Shown: positions 26,069 through 35,266, counted from the stretch's first letter. The stretch is DNA of 48,603 nucleotides from Propionivibrio sp. (GCF_029255185.1 NZ_JAPUVO010000069.1:1-48603), one strand, 5' to 3'. Notes: generated by a model not told the origin, from the letters alone. A program made the numbers and translations.

Positions 26069-27649
26069 TTAAGAACAAATACCATACCGACCTGGCGCGA
26101 TGATTCCTTCCGGATCCAGGGCTAATTTTAAGCGCCTGATCGTTTCCAGCCGGCCCTCTGGAATACCCGATTGTTGAAAAAGAATTCCTTTGCGATACCT
26201 TTCAACATTATTGGCGGACAACGTCAAATCGATCGCTTTGTAAGCCCGATGGGCTCTTTCAGCTTCTTCGGCGGACGATTTGTCGAAGCAAATATTTAAA
26301 ATGCAGACAAGGTGAGCATGGTCAATGAAAGTCATGGTTATCGGCATTTCAAATTTGAATTCTGCAAAAATCGGCTTCAGAATCTGAATTAGCTGCAAAG
26401 CTGATTTTTCATCTGCTTTGATGACTGGTCCAATCCAAATAAGACCCAGATCGGACTTTTTTCCTACCTTCCAGTGAATATGTTCGAGGGGGCGCTCGGT
26501 GGGAATTCCCTGGCAAAGACGGTGAACAGACTCAAGCGAGTCAATTCGTCCAATCATTTCTCTGAGTGTTTTGGGCGATCTCCAAAGCACGAATTTGGCA
26601 ACCCCTCTCATTAGCTTGAATTTTCGGTCAGAGAAAGTCTGTATTTTTCCGATTCCCTTAAGACGTGATTTTAAAATCCGAATGGACTCATTGACTTGCA
26701 CCTTGGTGCCATAAAGAGCACCGACCCCGGCCCAAAGTGGTGATTTGATCAGAGAAAATTTCATCATCGTCTGGCAATCAGCATCAGAGAGTACAACCTC
26801 CCTCGATAAATGGGGGGGGAAACGATGGGTCGACATAAATATTCGTGTCGCATTCGCGACATGCAAAAGATTTTGCATCACACCGAGCTGCCTTAGTTCC
26901 TGGATTAAGGGTATCGCAGATATAAAGCTTTCTTTACTTTTGAAATGAATGAGGAAGGTGACGATTGTTTCTGGCTTGCGCAACAAAGGAATGCGAAGGG
27001 AGGTGACGATGCCAAAATTGGACTGGATGAGCAAAGGTGCCAGGTTGGGTCCCAATCCCGGAAACCTTCCCGTACGCAGGGTATTTCCGTTGCCAAGAAC
27101 GGCCTCGGCCTCGAGAATGTGTTCTCTGTGGTTTCCCAGCGCAGTATGCCCAAAACCTCCATCGAGCGCGTTGCCAACTATGCTGGAATCGGGTGGGGCC
27201 CCGGTAACATCAGCGATCCAACGATCGCCTTGATCGAATAAAAATTTACACAGCTGTTCTTGCGAAACTCCGGGCTCCAAGGTGACCTCGCCAGCCTGTG
27301 GGTCGAACTCATGAATCCTGCTCATTCTCTCCAAGCTGACGACGACTTGTCCGTCACCGGGAGGGCTTATCTCACCATACCCGATGTTTCGTCCCCGACT
27401 GATCGCATAAAGCTTGATGCCATGCTCAGAAGCCAAGCTGACTATGGTGCTCACCTCCTGGCTGTTCTGGGGGTAAATGATTGCTGGAACAGTTTTTGAG
27501 TAAGAAAGGCTGTTTTTGGTTTTCTCCACAATGCGAAGCTGATCGGTGAGCACATGTTCTATGCCCAGGAGCGCAATAGTTTCGCCGAGAAAGTCTTTTA
27601 GCTGACCGACTTGGATTTCCGTGTCGTTTTTTGCAAATGGAGTGTTCAA
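26069..27649 (-). CDS. FAD-linked oxidase of the PCMH/VAO family (4-cresol dehydrogenase-like flavoprotein)
   Basis: A protein of 526 residues with an N-terminal FAD-binding PCMH domain (about 50-225): PAIIYPQNSQEVSTIVSLA, AISRGRNIGYGE and DSSIVGNALDGGFGHTALG. The C-terminal substrate domain ends RLKLALDPEGIIAPGRYG, the closing motif of vanillyl-alcohol oxidase/p-cresol methylhydroxylase proteins. The family oxidises phenolic or other alcohol-type substrates; the substrate here is unknown. The start is a TTG at 27649, behind GAGGTAGG, because a stop codon lies three codons upstream and no ATG occurs before residue 107. A run of eight C lies at 26819-26812. No cytochrome partner is present. 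The gene is AT-richer than its surroundings. Confidence 0.75.
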   Translation of the reverse strand: MNTPFAKNDTEIQVGQLKDFLGETIALLGIEHVLTDQLRIVEKTKNSLSYSKTVPAIIYPQNSQEVSTIVSLASEHGIKLYAISRGRNIGYGEISPPGDGQVVVSLERMSRIHEFDPQAGEVTLEPGVSQEQLCKFLFDQGDRWIADVTGAPPDSSIVGNALDGGFGHTALGNHREHILEAEAVLGNGNTLRTGRFPGLGPNLAPLLIQSNFGIVTSLRIPLLRKPETIVTFLIHFKSKESFISAIPLIQELRQLGVMQNLLHVANATRIFMSTHRFPPHLSREVVLSDADCQTMMKFSLIKSPLWAGVGALYGTKVQVNESIRILKSRLKGIGKIQTFSDRKFKLMRGVAKFVLWRSPKTLREMIGRIDSLESVHRLCQGIPTERPLEHIHWKVGKKSDLGLIWIGPVIKADEKSALQLIQILKPIFAEFKFEMPITMTFIDHAHLVCILNICFDKSSAEEAERAHRAYKAIDLTLSANNVERYRKGILFQQSGIPEGRLETIRRLKLALDPEGIIAPGRYGICS

Positions 27650-27693
27650 CTTTACCTACCTCGACGGTGACTGCAATTGGACCGATGCGACTA

Positions 27694-27722
27694 ATCCTAT
27701 CGAGTTGTTCCCGACGTTGCAA
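27694..27722 (-). promoter_or_regulatory. promoter of the FAD oxidase-RRM-PP-loop operon
   Basis: On the minus strand TTGCAA (27722-27717) and TAGGAT (27699-27694) are separated by 17 bases, about 45 bases upstream of the TTG start. A small inverted repeat AGAAC-6-GTTCT lies further upstream at about 27740-27757 and could be an operator. Confidence 0.5.
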
Positions 27723-27834
27723 GCGGCTGTCGCGGGTTTTTAGAACTGTCCGGTTCTGTAGCACATGAATAAATGAGGTAATCTCCCGGCTTTGCCGGGG
27801 GACTCCCTAGGTTTGACCGAGCGCTACGGTCGGC

Positions 27835-27872
27835 CTGATTCTTCTGACTCGATCAAAAGTTAGGAGAATCAG
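27835..27872 (+). promoter_or_regulatory. stem that covers the tnpA ribosome-binding site
   Basis: CTGATTCT (27835-27842) pairs with AGAATCAG (27865-27872), which overlaps the AGGAG site at 27862-27866 and ends one base before the tnpA ATG. IS200 is known to keep transposase low by such a structure. Confidence 0.6.
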
Positions 27873-28004
27873 ATGAGAGAGTACCAGAGTCTTTGTCATA
27901 CGAAATGGGATTGCAAATATCACATAGTTTTTATACCGAAGAGGCGAAAGAAGCTTATTTTTGGAGCCATTCCTGTCCTGTGTTCGAATCCAGTCAAAGG
28001 GTAG
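27873..28004 (+). pseudogene. tnpA: IS200-type transposase TnpA, N-terminal fragment
   Basis: Forty-three codons from ATG 27873. The first 31 residues, beginning MREYQSLCHTKWDCKYHIVF, match the start of Y1 HUH transposases of the IS200 group (LAHTRWNCKYHIVF type). After IFGAI the sequence changes to unrelated residues and stops at TAG 28002-28004. The His-hydrophobic-His and catalytic Tyr regions are absent, so it is inactive. Confidence 0.75.
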
Positions 28005-28129
28005 GCGTTTTGTTGACTATGCAACTTGGAATTTTTACGCGTCATATTTTGTCAGCGACCAAAAAAGCGTAGACTGGTGAGCCAGGCTGGGAGCAGCAAT
28101 CCCGGCGCTAGATCGATTTCCAGTGATTG

Positions 28130-29368
28130 ATGACCATGACCAACACCGCCGCTCAACTCCTGAATATAGCCCCTGCAGCTCAAATCCCCGCTCCTGATTT
28201 CAACCGCCTGTTTTCAGAAAGAGCGCGAGCGATTCAGAGTTCGGCCATTCGAGAAATTCTCAAGGTCACCGAACGTCCCGAAGTGATTTCCTTTGCTGGC
28301 GGACTGCCGGCGCCAGCGACCTTTCCTGTTGAGGAACTGCGTGCCTCCATCGACCGGGTACTTGCCGCAAACGGACGGGAGGCACTGCAGTACAGCACTA
28401 CGGAAGGCTATGCGCCGCTGCGCGAGTGGATTGCGGCGCGTGTCAGCACGCTGCAGGCGCCGGTTTCGCCCGATGAAGTGCTGATGGTTTCCGGCTCCCA
28501 GCAGGGTCTGGATCTGCTGGCTAAGGCACTGCTCGATCCGGGCGACACCGTTCTCGTCGAAACCCCGACTTACCTGGGCGCCCTGCAGGCTTTTTCGTTG
28601 TTCTCGCCGAAGTTCGTCTCGATTGCCTCCGATGAGGATGGTCTGCTGCCCGATGCGCTGACTGATTCCATGCGCGGAGCAAAATTCCTTTACTGTCTGC
28701 CGAATTTCCAGAATCCGACCGGGCGTCTATTGTCTGAAGCACGTCGCTATCGCCTGGCCGAGCGTGCGCGTGAACTCGATGTGCTAATTTTGGAAGATGA
28801 CCCTTACGGTGCACTTTCCTATGATGGCGAAACGCCTCCATCGATTCGTTCGCTGGCGCCGGAACGGACGGTCTATATGGGCTCCTTTTCGAAAGTGCTG
28901 GCGCCGGGCCTGCGCCTGGGCTATGTGATTGCGCCTCTGGCCCTGCGCAGCAAGCTGGTCCAGGCCAAGCAGGCGACCGATCTGCACACCGCAACACTTT
29001 CGCAAATGGCGGTCCATGACGTGATCAAGGACGGTTTTCTCGATACGCATATTCCGACGATTCGCAAGCTCTACCGTGAGCAGTGCAACGCCATGCTGGC
29101 AGCACTGGCCCATCACATGCCCGAAGGCGTGCGCTGGAACACGCCGCGTGGCGGCATGTTCCTGTGGGCTGAACTGCCTCGTGGAATGGATGCATCGGTC
29201 ATCCTGAACCGCGCCGTTGAGTTGAATGTGGCCTTTGTTCCGGGGGCTCCTTTCTATGCCGCCAACCCGGTTATCGAGTCGCTTCGGTTGGCCTTTGTCA
29301 CCGTGCCGCCACCGCGAATCGAAGAGGGTGTCGAGCGCCTGGCCGGAGTAATTCGCGCCAGGCTGTAG
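28130..29368 (+). CDS. PLP-dependent class I/II aminotransferase
   Basis: A 412-residue fold-type I aminotransferase. The PLP lysine is Lys255 in GSFSKVLAPGLRLGYV; the cofactor pocket also shows SGSQQGLDLL, PNFQNPTGR and EDDPYG. The whole resembles LysN/2-aminoadipate or multi-substrate aromatic aminotransferases without the GntR domain of MocR proteins. Start codons at 28127 (TTG), 28130 and 28136 (ATG) are all possible; none has a clear ribosome site. It stands alone between the IS remnant and the glycosylase gene. The substrate is not determined. Confidence 0.85.
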   Translation: MTMTNTAAQLLNIAPAAQIPAPDFNRLFSERARAIQSSAIREILKVTERPEVISFAGGLPAPATFPVEELRASIDRVLAANGREALQYSTTEGYAPLREWIAARVSTLQAPVSPDEVLMVSGSQQGLDLLAKALLDPGDTVLVETPTYLGALQAFSLFSPKFVSIASDEDGLLPDALTDSMRGAKFLYCLPNFQNPTGRLLSEARRYRLAERARELDVLILEDDPYGALSYDGETPPSIRSLAPERTVYMGSFSKVLAPGLRLGYVIAPLALRSKLVQAKQATDLHTATLSQMAVHDVIKDGFLDTHIPTIRKLYREQCNAMLAALAHHMPEGVRWNTPRGGMFLWAELPRGMDASVILNRAVELNVAFVPGAPFYAANPVIESLRLAFVTVPPPRIEEGVERLAGVIRARL

Positions 29369-29405
29369 ATGCGGTTTGCTCTCAGATTGATTTTACAATG
29401 GCGTC

Positions 29406-30023
29406 ATGATCCCAGATTACTGGCAACAAGCGTCTGCCGAACTGGCGCAGGACGATCCGGTGATGGCCGGCCTGATCAAACGTTATTCAGGGGTATCGCT
29501 GGTATCACGCGGCGACCCATTCGTCACGCTGGCGCGCTCCATCGTTGGTCAGCAAATCTCGGTGAAAGCCGCCGATAGCGTTTGGTCGCGCCTTTGCGCG
29601 GCCTTGCCGGTAATGGCTCCGGCCGTGGTACTGGCCAGCGCAGACGACACCCTGCGTAGTTGCGGCCTCTCAGCACGTAAGGTCGAGTATCTGGGCGACC
29701 TGGCTCGCCACTTTAGCGGCGGGCAGATTCATCTGAACTGCTGGTCATCAATGAGTGATGCGGAAATCACTGCCGAACTGACGGCAGTGCGCGGCATCGG
29801 CGTGTGGACTGCAGAAATGTTCCTGATCTTCAACCAGTTGCGTCCCGACGTTTTCCCGCTTGATGACATCGGTCTGCAGAAGGCCGTTGCCCTGCACTAT
29901 TTTGAGGGCACGCGCCCGCCCAGAGAAATTCTGGCCAGGTACGGTGAGCGCTGGCGGCCGTGGCGCTCGGTGGCTACCTGGTATCTCTGGCGCAGCCTTG
30001 ATCCGGTGCCGGTCGAATACTGA
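29406..30023 (+). CDS. DNA-3-methyladenine glycosylase, AlkA type
   Basis: A 205-residue HhH-GPD base-excision glycosylase that would remove alkylated bases. FVTLARSIVGQQISVKAADS, the helix-hairpin-helix LTAVRGIGVWTAEMF and the Asp-containing PLDDIGL (Asp153-Asp154) are present. It lacks the N-terminal domain of E. coli AlkA, like many short family members. An accA gene follows 79 bases downstream, a frequent pairing in betaproteobacteria. Confidence 0.88.
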   Translation: MIPDYWQQASAELAQDDPVMAGLIKRYSGVSLVSRGDPFVTLARSIVGQQISVKAADSVWSRLCAALPVMAPAVVLASADDTLRSCGLSARKVEYLGDLARHFSGGQIHLNCWSSMSDAEITAELTAVRGIGVWTAEMFLIFNQLRPDVFPLDDIGLQKAVALHYFEGTRPPREILARYGERWRPWRSVATWYLWRSLDPVPVEY

Positions 30024-30102
30024 TCTCTACGTTTATGCGCATCGTCTTTTTGGGCCGGCGTTGGGTTAAAATGAGCGCCGTTCCAGAACCGGCCTGAGCT
30101 TG

Positions 30103-31071
30103 ATGAAAATCAGTTTCCTCGACTTTGAACAGCAAATTGCTGACCTTGAAGGCAAGATCGAAACCCTACGTTTTGCGCAGGATGATTCGGCTGTCGACAT
30201 TTCCGAAGAGATTGCCCGCCTTGAAAAAAAGGGCCAGATCCTGACCAAGGACGTCTACGCCAAGCTTTCCCCATGGCAAATCTCACAGGTTGCGCGTCAT
30301 CCCCAGCGTCCTCACACTCTCGATTATCTCAACCTCGTTTTTACCGATTTTGAAGAACTGCATGGCGATCGGGTATTTGCCGACGATCACGCGATTGTTG
30401 GCGGACTGGCCCGGTTCAATGGCCAGTCGGTGATGGTTATTGGTCACCAGAAGGGTGATGACACCAAGGAGAAGCTGTACCGAAACTTCGGCATGCCGCG
30501 CCCGGAGGGCTACCGCAAGGCACTGCGTCTGATGCGTCTGGCTGAGAAATTCGCTCTGCCGATAATGACTTTCATCGACACGCCGGGCGCTTATCCCGGT
30601 ATCGATGCTGAAGAGCGCGGACAGTCCGAGGCCATCGGGCGCAATCTTTATGTGATGACCGAATTGAAGGTGCCGATTATCGTCACGGTGATTGGTGAAG
30701 GAGGGTCCGGCGGCGCGCTGGCGATCGGTGTCGGTGATGTGGTGCAGATGTTGCAATACTCGACCTACTCGGTGATTTCTCCCGAAGGCTGCGCCTCGAT
30801 TCTCTGGAAGAGCGCCGAGAAGGCCAGCGAAGCGGCTGAAATCATGGGCATCACCGCCTCCCGTCTGAAAACGCTTGGATTGATCGACAAGATCGTCAAT
30901 GAACCGCTCGGTGGCGCGCATCGCGATTACGCGGCGATGGGGCTAAATCTCAAGAAGGCGCTTCAGGAAAGCCTGAAACAGTTGAGCGCCCTGTCAACCA
31001 GCGAACTGCTTGATGCCCGCTTCGCACGTCTGATGGCCTATGGCCGCACTAAAGAGCAAGTGCTGCGCTGA
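30103..31071 (+). CDS. accA: acetyl-CoA carboxylase carboxyltransferase subunit alpha
   Basis: AccA (322 residues) with AccD transfers the carboxyl group from biotin to acetyl-CoA, the first step of fatty acid synthesis. The start [16 protein letters not shown], the coiled N-terminal part, and the blocks [38 protein letters not shown] and [15 protein letters not shown] are conserved. The ATG at 30103 is preferred to a TTG one codon earlier. A possible -10 TAAAAT lies at 30067-30072. tilS overlaps its 3' end. accD is 16 kb away in the same window. Confidence 0.96.
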   Translation: MKISFLDFEQQIADLEGKIETLRFAQDDSAVDISEEIARLEKKGQILTKDVYAKLSPWQISQVARHPQRPHTLDYLNLVFTDFEELHGDRVFADDHAIVGGLARFNGQSVMVIGHQKGDDTKEKLYRNFGMPRPEGYRKALRLMRLAEKFALPIMTFIDTPGAYPGIDAEERGQSEAIGRNLYVMTELKVPIIVTVIGEGGSGGALAIGVGDVVQMLQYSTYSVISPEGCASILWKSAEKASEAAEIMGITASRLKTLGLIDKIVNEPLGGAHRDYAAMGLNLKKALQESLKQLSALSTSELLDARFARLMAYGRTKEQVLR

Positions 31072-32452
31072 CCGCTGCGCAGTGGGCGAAGCGAGTGCTA
31101 CAGATTCGCTCGCCACCATTCTTTCAGCATTTATTGCAGCGCAGCTGGCAGCAAATCCAGGGCGTTCGCGGCTGTGCGTCGGCCTTTCCGGCGGCCGCGA
31201 CTCGGTTGTGCTCCTGCATGCACTCAGTTGCCTGCGGTTATCCACAGGCAGTGCGTTCACGCTTTCCGCCCTCCATGTTCATCACGGCATCAGTCCAGAC
31301 GCCGATGTCTGGGCCGGGTTCTGTGCCGAGTTCTGTCAGTGCTGCACAGTGCCGCTCTCTATTGTTCGCGTTGACGTGCCGCGCGCCAGTGGCGAGGGGC
31401 TTGAATCTGCCGCCCGTCGCTTGCGCCATGCCGTGTTTGCCGACTGCGCGGCGGACTGGCTGGCGCTGGCGCATCATCGCGACGACCAGGCAGAAACGGT
31501 TCTGCTCAACCTGCTGCGTGGCGCCGGCATGGCCGGTGCGGCCGGGATGCTTGCCGAACGTCCGCAGGGCCATGGGCCGATCCTGGTGCGGCCACTGCTT
31601 GAGGTGCCGCGGGCACTTATTGAGGACTACGCCGTTGCACAGGGACTGCGCTGGATTGATGACGAGAGCAACGACGATACGCACTTTCGGCGCAATTTTC
31701 TTCGCCGAGAAGTGATGCCACGACTGGAAGAGAAATTCTCCGGAGCGCAAAAGTCGCTGGCGCGTTGCGCCGGCCACTTTGCCGAAGGCGCCCTGCTGCT
31801 CGACGATCTGGCGGCCATTGATTGCGCTGCGCTGGCGACGCCGGCAGGGCGCATCGGCCTCGCTGCTTTCAACGCGCTTAGCCCCCCCCGCGCGCGAAAC
31901 CTCTTGCGTTTTGCCTGGCTTGCCGCAGGTTTTCGTGCACCCGATACGCGCTGGATCAATGAGGCGCTGCGCCAACTGGCTACGGCCGATTCGTTTTCAG
32001 AAACCTGCGTGGCGACCGTCGATGGCGTGCTCCACGTCTATCGCGGCGAACTGCATATCCTCGGGCATGGTCCGGACGCACCCGGCACAGCCCGCCCCTG
32101 GGCTGGCGAATCTGAGTTGCCCTGGGCGGGCGGGCGGCTGCGCTTTGTGTCGGGCACGGGTTCGGGTATCCGCCGCAGTCTGTTCGTTGATGGCGAGGTC
32201 GTTGTCCGGCCCAGGCAGGGCGGGGAGCATTTGCAGCCCGATGCAAGGCGGCCGCGCAGAAGCTTGCGCAAGCTGTTTCAGGAGGCGGCAATACCGCCGT
32301 GGGAGCGGACGCGATTGCCTTTTCTGTGGATCGGTGGGCGTCTGGCCTGGGTCGGCGGACTCGGTGTCGAAGCCGCGTTCGCGTGCGCACCGGGCGAGGC
32401 GGGTATTGTGCCGGTCTGGGAGCCGGGCTATCCCTCCGCGTCTTTATGCTAG
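31040..32452 (+). CDS. tilS: tRNA(Ile)-lysidine synthase TilS
   Basis: TilS makes lysidine at C34 of tRNA-Ile(CAU). The PP-loop [33 protein letters not shown] and [20 protein letters not shown] are family signatures; the C-terminal domain follows (about 360-470, [20 protein letters not shown]). The start at 31040 overlaps accA by 32 bases; a GTG at 31082, just behind accA, is a good alternative (456 residues). A run of eight C at 31882-31889 lies within the gene. Codon use is GC-rich like the neighbours. Confidence 0.92.
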   Translation: MAALKSKCCADRCAVGEASATDSLATILSAFIAAQLAANPGRSRLCVGLSGGRDSVVLLHALSCLRLSTGSAFTLSALHVHHGISPDADVWAGFCAEFCQCCTVPLSIVRVDVPRASGEGLESAARRLRHAVFADCAADWLALAHHRDDQAETVLLNLLRGAGMAGAAGMLAERPQGHGPILVRPLLEVPRALIEDYAVAQGLRWIDDESNDDTHFRRNFLRREVMPRLEEKFSGAQKSLARCAGHFAEGALLLDDLAAIDCAALATPAGRIGLAAFNALSPPRARNLLRFAWLAAGFRAPDTRWINEALRQLATADSFSETCVATVDGVLHVYRGELHILGHGPDAPGTARPWAGESELPWAGGRLRFVSGTGSGIRRSLFVDGEVVVRPRQGGEHLQPDARRPRRSLRKLFQEAAIPPWERTRLPFLWIGGRLAWVGGLGVEAAFACAPGEAGIVPVWEPGYPSASLC

Positions 32453-32562
32453 CGGACTGGTCGAGTAGGGAGTTTCGGTTTGATGGTCGTGGCGATCAGT
32501 AAGGCATCGGCCAGTGGGGCTATGGTAGACTTTCCGCTCACTTTATCGCTCCCGAGAAAACC

Positions 32563-33648
32563 ATGTCCGGCAACACCTTTGGCACTCTGTTCACGGTAAC
32601 TTCATTCGGCGAGTCGCATGGCCCGGCCATTGGCTGCATCGTCGATGGTTGCCCACCAGGGCTTGATATCTGCGAAGCCGACATTCAAAATGAACTTGAC
32701 CGCCGTAAACCGGGCACCTCGCGCCATGTGACGCAACGCCGCGAATCCGATACGGTCGAAATCCTGTCCGGTGTTTTTGAGGGGAAAACGACCGGCACGC
32801 CGATTGGCCTGCTCATTCGCAATGAAGATCAGCGTAGTCGCGACTACGGCAAGATTGCTCAGACGTTTCGTCCCGGCCATGCCGATTACACGTACACACA
32901 GAAGTACGGCTTTCGCGACTATCGCGGCGGCGGCCGCTCTTCGGCGCGTGAAACGGCGGTGCGCGTGGCTGCCGGTGCGATTGCCAGGAAATGGCTGAAA
33001 GCGCGTTACGGCGTCACGATTCAGGGCTGGATGAGCCAACTCGGACCGATCGAGATTCCCTTTGTTGATGCCGGGGAGATTGCTAAAAACCCGTTCTTTG
33101 CGCCGAACGCCGCACTGCTTCCGCAACTCGAGGCCTACATGGATGTGCTGCGCAAGTCAGGTGATTCGGTGGGCGCAAAAATCAGTGTGCTGGCCAGTGG
33201 TGTACCCCCAGGTTGGGGCGAGCCGGTCTATGACCGGCTTGACGCCGAAATTGCTTATGCCATGATGGGAATCAACGCCGTGAAGGGGGTCGAGATCGGC
33301 GCCGGTTTTGCCAGTATCGAGCAGAAGGGCAGCGAACATGGTGACGAGATGACACCGCAGGGGTTTCTGTCGAACAACGCTGGCGGCGTGCTCGGCGGTA
33401 TTTCCACCGGGCAGGACATTTTGGTGCACATGGCGATCAAACCAACGTCGAGCATTCGTCTGGCGCGCCGCTCGGTTGATTTGACCGGCGCAGCGGTCGT
33501 GGTCGAGACTCATGGTCGTCATGACCCTTGTGTTGGCATCCGGGCAACGCCGATTGCCGAAGCCATGCTGGCGCTGGTTCTGATTGATCATGCCTTGCGT
33601 CAGCGGGCGCAGTGCAGTGACGTGCTTTGTCTTACCCCGCGCATCTGA
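32563..33648 (+). CDS. aroC: chorismate synthase
   Basis: AroC (361 residues) makes chorismate from EPSP with reduced FMN, the last step of the common aromatic pathway. The three signatures [36 protein letters not shown] and the C-terminal [17 protein letters not shown] are present. Length is normal. It stands between tilS and a DUF465 gene, with about 110 non-coding bases ahead. A weak -10 (TAGACT) lies near 32526. Confidence 0.97.
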   Translation: MSGNTFGTLFTVTSFGESHGPAIGCIVDGCPPGLDICEADIQNELDRRKPGTSRHVTQRRESDTVEILSGVFEGKTTGTPIGLLIRNEDQRSRDYGKIAQTFRPGHADYTYTQKYGFRDYRGGGRSSARETAVRVAAGAIARKWLKARYGVTIQGWMSQLGPIEIPFVDAGEIAKNPFFAPNAALLPQLEAYMDVLRKSGDSVGAKISVLASGVPPGWGEPVYDRLDAEIAYAMMGINAVKGVEIGAGFASIEQKGSEHGDEMTPQGFLSNNAGGVLGGISTGQDILVHMAIKPTSSIRLARRSVDLTGAAVVVETHGRHDPCVGIRATPIAEAMLALVLIDHALRQRAQCSDVLCLTPRI

Positions 33649-33766
33649 GGCGTTAAACAGTTTTGTAGTGAGGTGCTACATCATCCTGACAGGTCATCAG
33701 GACTGTCATTTTGTAACCACGCTGGCCGTGCAGTGGGTTGGCCAGGATCAGAGAGAGGGTACGATC

Positions 33767-34018
33767 ATGCAGGTAGACCATCACGAGCTTCACCGCGAGT
33801 TCCCCGAATTTCTGGATGTCATGCAAGTATTGCGAACCTCGGATAGCAGTTTCAGCCAAATGTTCGACGAGTATCACAACCTTACCAGTCAGGTTGAACG
33901 TCTGGAAGAAGAAGACGTGCCGGTGGACGATTTTACAATCGAGGAAATGAAGAAAGTGCGTGTGAGGCTCAAGGACAAGATGTACAAACTGCTGGTCGCA
34001 CACAAGAACAGCAACTGA
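33767..34018 (+). CDS. DUF465 (YdcH-like) small protein
   Basis: An 83-residue helical protein. The family pattern HREFPEF at the N-terminus, DSSFSQMFDEYHNLTSQVERLE and the C-terminal KKVRVRLKDKMYKLL is clear. It is fully helical, probably a coiled-coil dimer. The ATG at 33767 has a GAGAGAGGG ribosome site. An inverted repeat TCCTGA-7-TCAGGA (33684-33702) lies in its upstream region and may be an operator. The function is not known. Confidence 0.85.
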   Translation: MQVDHHELHREFPEFLDVMQVLRTSDSSFSQMFDEYHNLTSQVERLEEEDVPVDDFTIEEMKKVRVRLKDKMYKLLVAHKNSN

Positions 34019-34032
34019 TTTACTCGTTGCGC

Positions 34033-34066
34033 GCGATGCATCCGGTAAAATCGCCGGATGCATCGC
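34033..34066 (+). promoter_or_regulatory. 13-bp perfect inverted repeat enclosing a -10 box and the start codon
   Basis: GCGATGCATCCGG (34033-34045) and CCGGATGCATCGC (34054-34066) are perfect arms around TAAAATCG. The loop contains TAAAAT, a good -10; the right arm contains the ATG (34058-34060) of the MFS gene. Transcription from this -10 would begin at or within one or two bases of the ATG, giving a leaderless messenger. Transcription starting further upstream would make a hairpin that hides the start codon. Confidence 0.6.
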
Positions 34067-35242
34067 TTCCCCTACTGGCGGCTGTCCGCCTACTACTTCG
34101 CGTATTTCGCCTTTATCGGCGTTTTTTCCCCCTACTTCGGTCTTTACCTTCAGTCGCTTTCCTTTTCCGCCTGGGATATCGGACTGCTGATGTCGCAGAT
34201 GCAGTTGATGCGCCTGTTTGCGCCGTATCTCTGGGGGATGCTCGCTGACCGGCTCGGGCAACGGCTGCTGATTGTCCGCATGACCGGCCTGGTGGCTCTG
34301 ATTGTCTTTTCAGCTTTCTTTTTCATTAGCCGTTTTGACGGACTGCTGATGGCCATGACGGTTTTTTCCTTCTTCTGGGCCGCCGCATTGCCGTTGGTCG
34401 AGACCTTGACTTTCGATCATCTTCGGGAAAATTTGGCGCGTTACAGTCGGGTCAGGCTTTGGGGATCAGTCGGGTTTATCGTTGCCGTGATGGGTGCCGG
34501 CGCCTTGCTCGATCATCTGCCCCTGATTAGCCTGCTCTGGGTCAGTATCGTTACGCTCGTTGGCATTGTGCTTTGTTCAATGCTGATGCCCGAGACGATG
34601 CTTCACCTACCCGCCGAAGAGCATCCGCCGGTTGGTGAAATTCTGCGTCAGCCGCGGGTCCGTGCCCTGCTTGCCGCGTCCTTTGCCATGGCGGCGGCGC
34701 ACGGGGCTTTGAACATTTTTTACCCGATCTTTCTGGCCGATCACGGGTACAGAAAATCGATGGTTGGCGCCTTGTTCTCCCTCGGTGTTCTGGCCGAAAT
34801 TGCCGTATTCTTTTTCATGTCGCGCGCGATGCGGCGCTTCAGTCTGCGCACTATCCTGCTGACGAGTTTTACGGTGGCTGTCGTGCGTTTTGTGATGATC
34901 GGCTGGGGCGTGGACACGCTGGCCGTGATGGTGCTGACGCAGCTTATGCACGGACTGACTTTCGGCGCCTTTCACTCAACGGCAATTTCAGCAATCAATC
35001 GCTGGTTTCCGGGGCGGACCCGTGCGCGCGGGCAGGCGCTGTATTCCAGCCTGTCGTTCGGTGCCGGTGGCTTGGCCGGTGGTTTGATCAGCGGCTGGGC
35101 CTGGGATCATCTCGGTGGTGAATTGACCTTTGCCCTGGGTTCGCTTTATTCGCTGCTCGGGTTGATCCTGGTGGCGGCGTGGGTTCGGGAAAAGGACGTC
35201 GGCGAAACGCGGGTTTCGTGCGTTGTGAACACTGAACATTAA
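34058..35242 (+). CDS. MFS transporter, HcaT-like
   Basis: A 394-residue permease with about 12 membrane segments. The start MHRFPYWRLSAYYFAYFAFI and the block SFSAWDIGLLMSQMQLMRLF resemble the MFS_1-like family (phenylpropionate transporter HcaT, nucleoside permeases). A loop motif ADRLGQRLLIVR follows helix 2. No catabolic genes lie near, so the substrate is open. The ATG lies inside an inverted repeat and has no ribosome site upstream. An ATG further in (34147 or later) would cut the first helix and is less likely. Confidence 0.82.
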   Translation: MHRFPYWRLSAYYFAYFAFIGVFSPYFGLYLQSLSFSAWDIGLLMSQMQLMRLFAPYLWGMLADRLGQRLLIVRMTGLVALIVFSAFFFISRFDGLLMAMTVFSFFWAAALPLVETLTFDHLRENLARYSRVRLWGSVGFIVAVMGAGALLDHLPLISLLWVSIVTLVGIVLCSMLMPETMLHLPAEEHPPVGEILRQPRVRALLAASFAMAAAHGALNIFYPIFLADHGYRKSMVGALFSLGVLAEIAVFFFMSRAMRRFSLRTILLTSFTVAVVRFVMIGWGVDTLAVMVLTQLMHGLTFGAFHSTAISAINRWFPGRTRARGQALYSSLSFGAGGLAGGLISGWAWDHLGGELTFALGSLYSLLGLILVAAWVREKDVGETRVSCVVNTEH

Positions 35243-35266
35243 CCCTGCCTTCTTCTCTGGTGCATG

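Larger units (their letters stand above)
27781..28004 (+). mobile_element. truncated IS200/IS605-type element (left end and start of tnpA)
   Basis: The segment has the left-end organisation of IS200-like elements: a subterminal hairpin CCCGGC/GCCGGG (27785-27799), a second stem GACCG/CGGTC (27815-27831), a ribosome-site-occluding stem (27835-27872) and the beginning of a Y1 transposase. Everything after about 31 codons of tnpA is missing. It lies directly upstream of the FAD oxidase promoter region. Confidence 0.65.

Noticed and set aside
27972-28004. A tRNA-like T-loop (TGTTCGAATCCAG) near the end of the IS200 fragment
   Set aside because: The bases next to the loop do not form a 5-bp T-stem and no acceptor, anticodon or D-arm can be found upstream.
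33684-33702. TCCTGA-7-TCAGGA ahead of the DUF465 gene as a named operator
   Set aside because: Six-base arms with this spacing are easily met by chance and no matching regulator is near; kept only as a remark in the gene entry.
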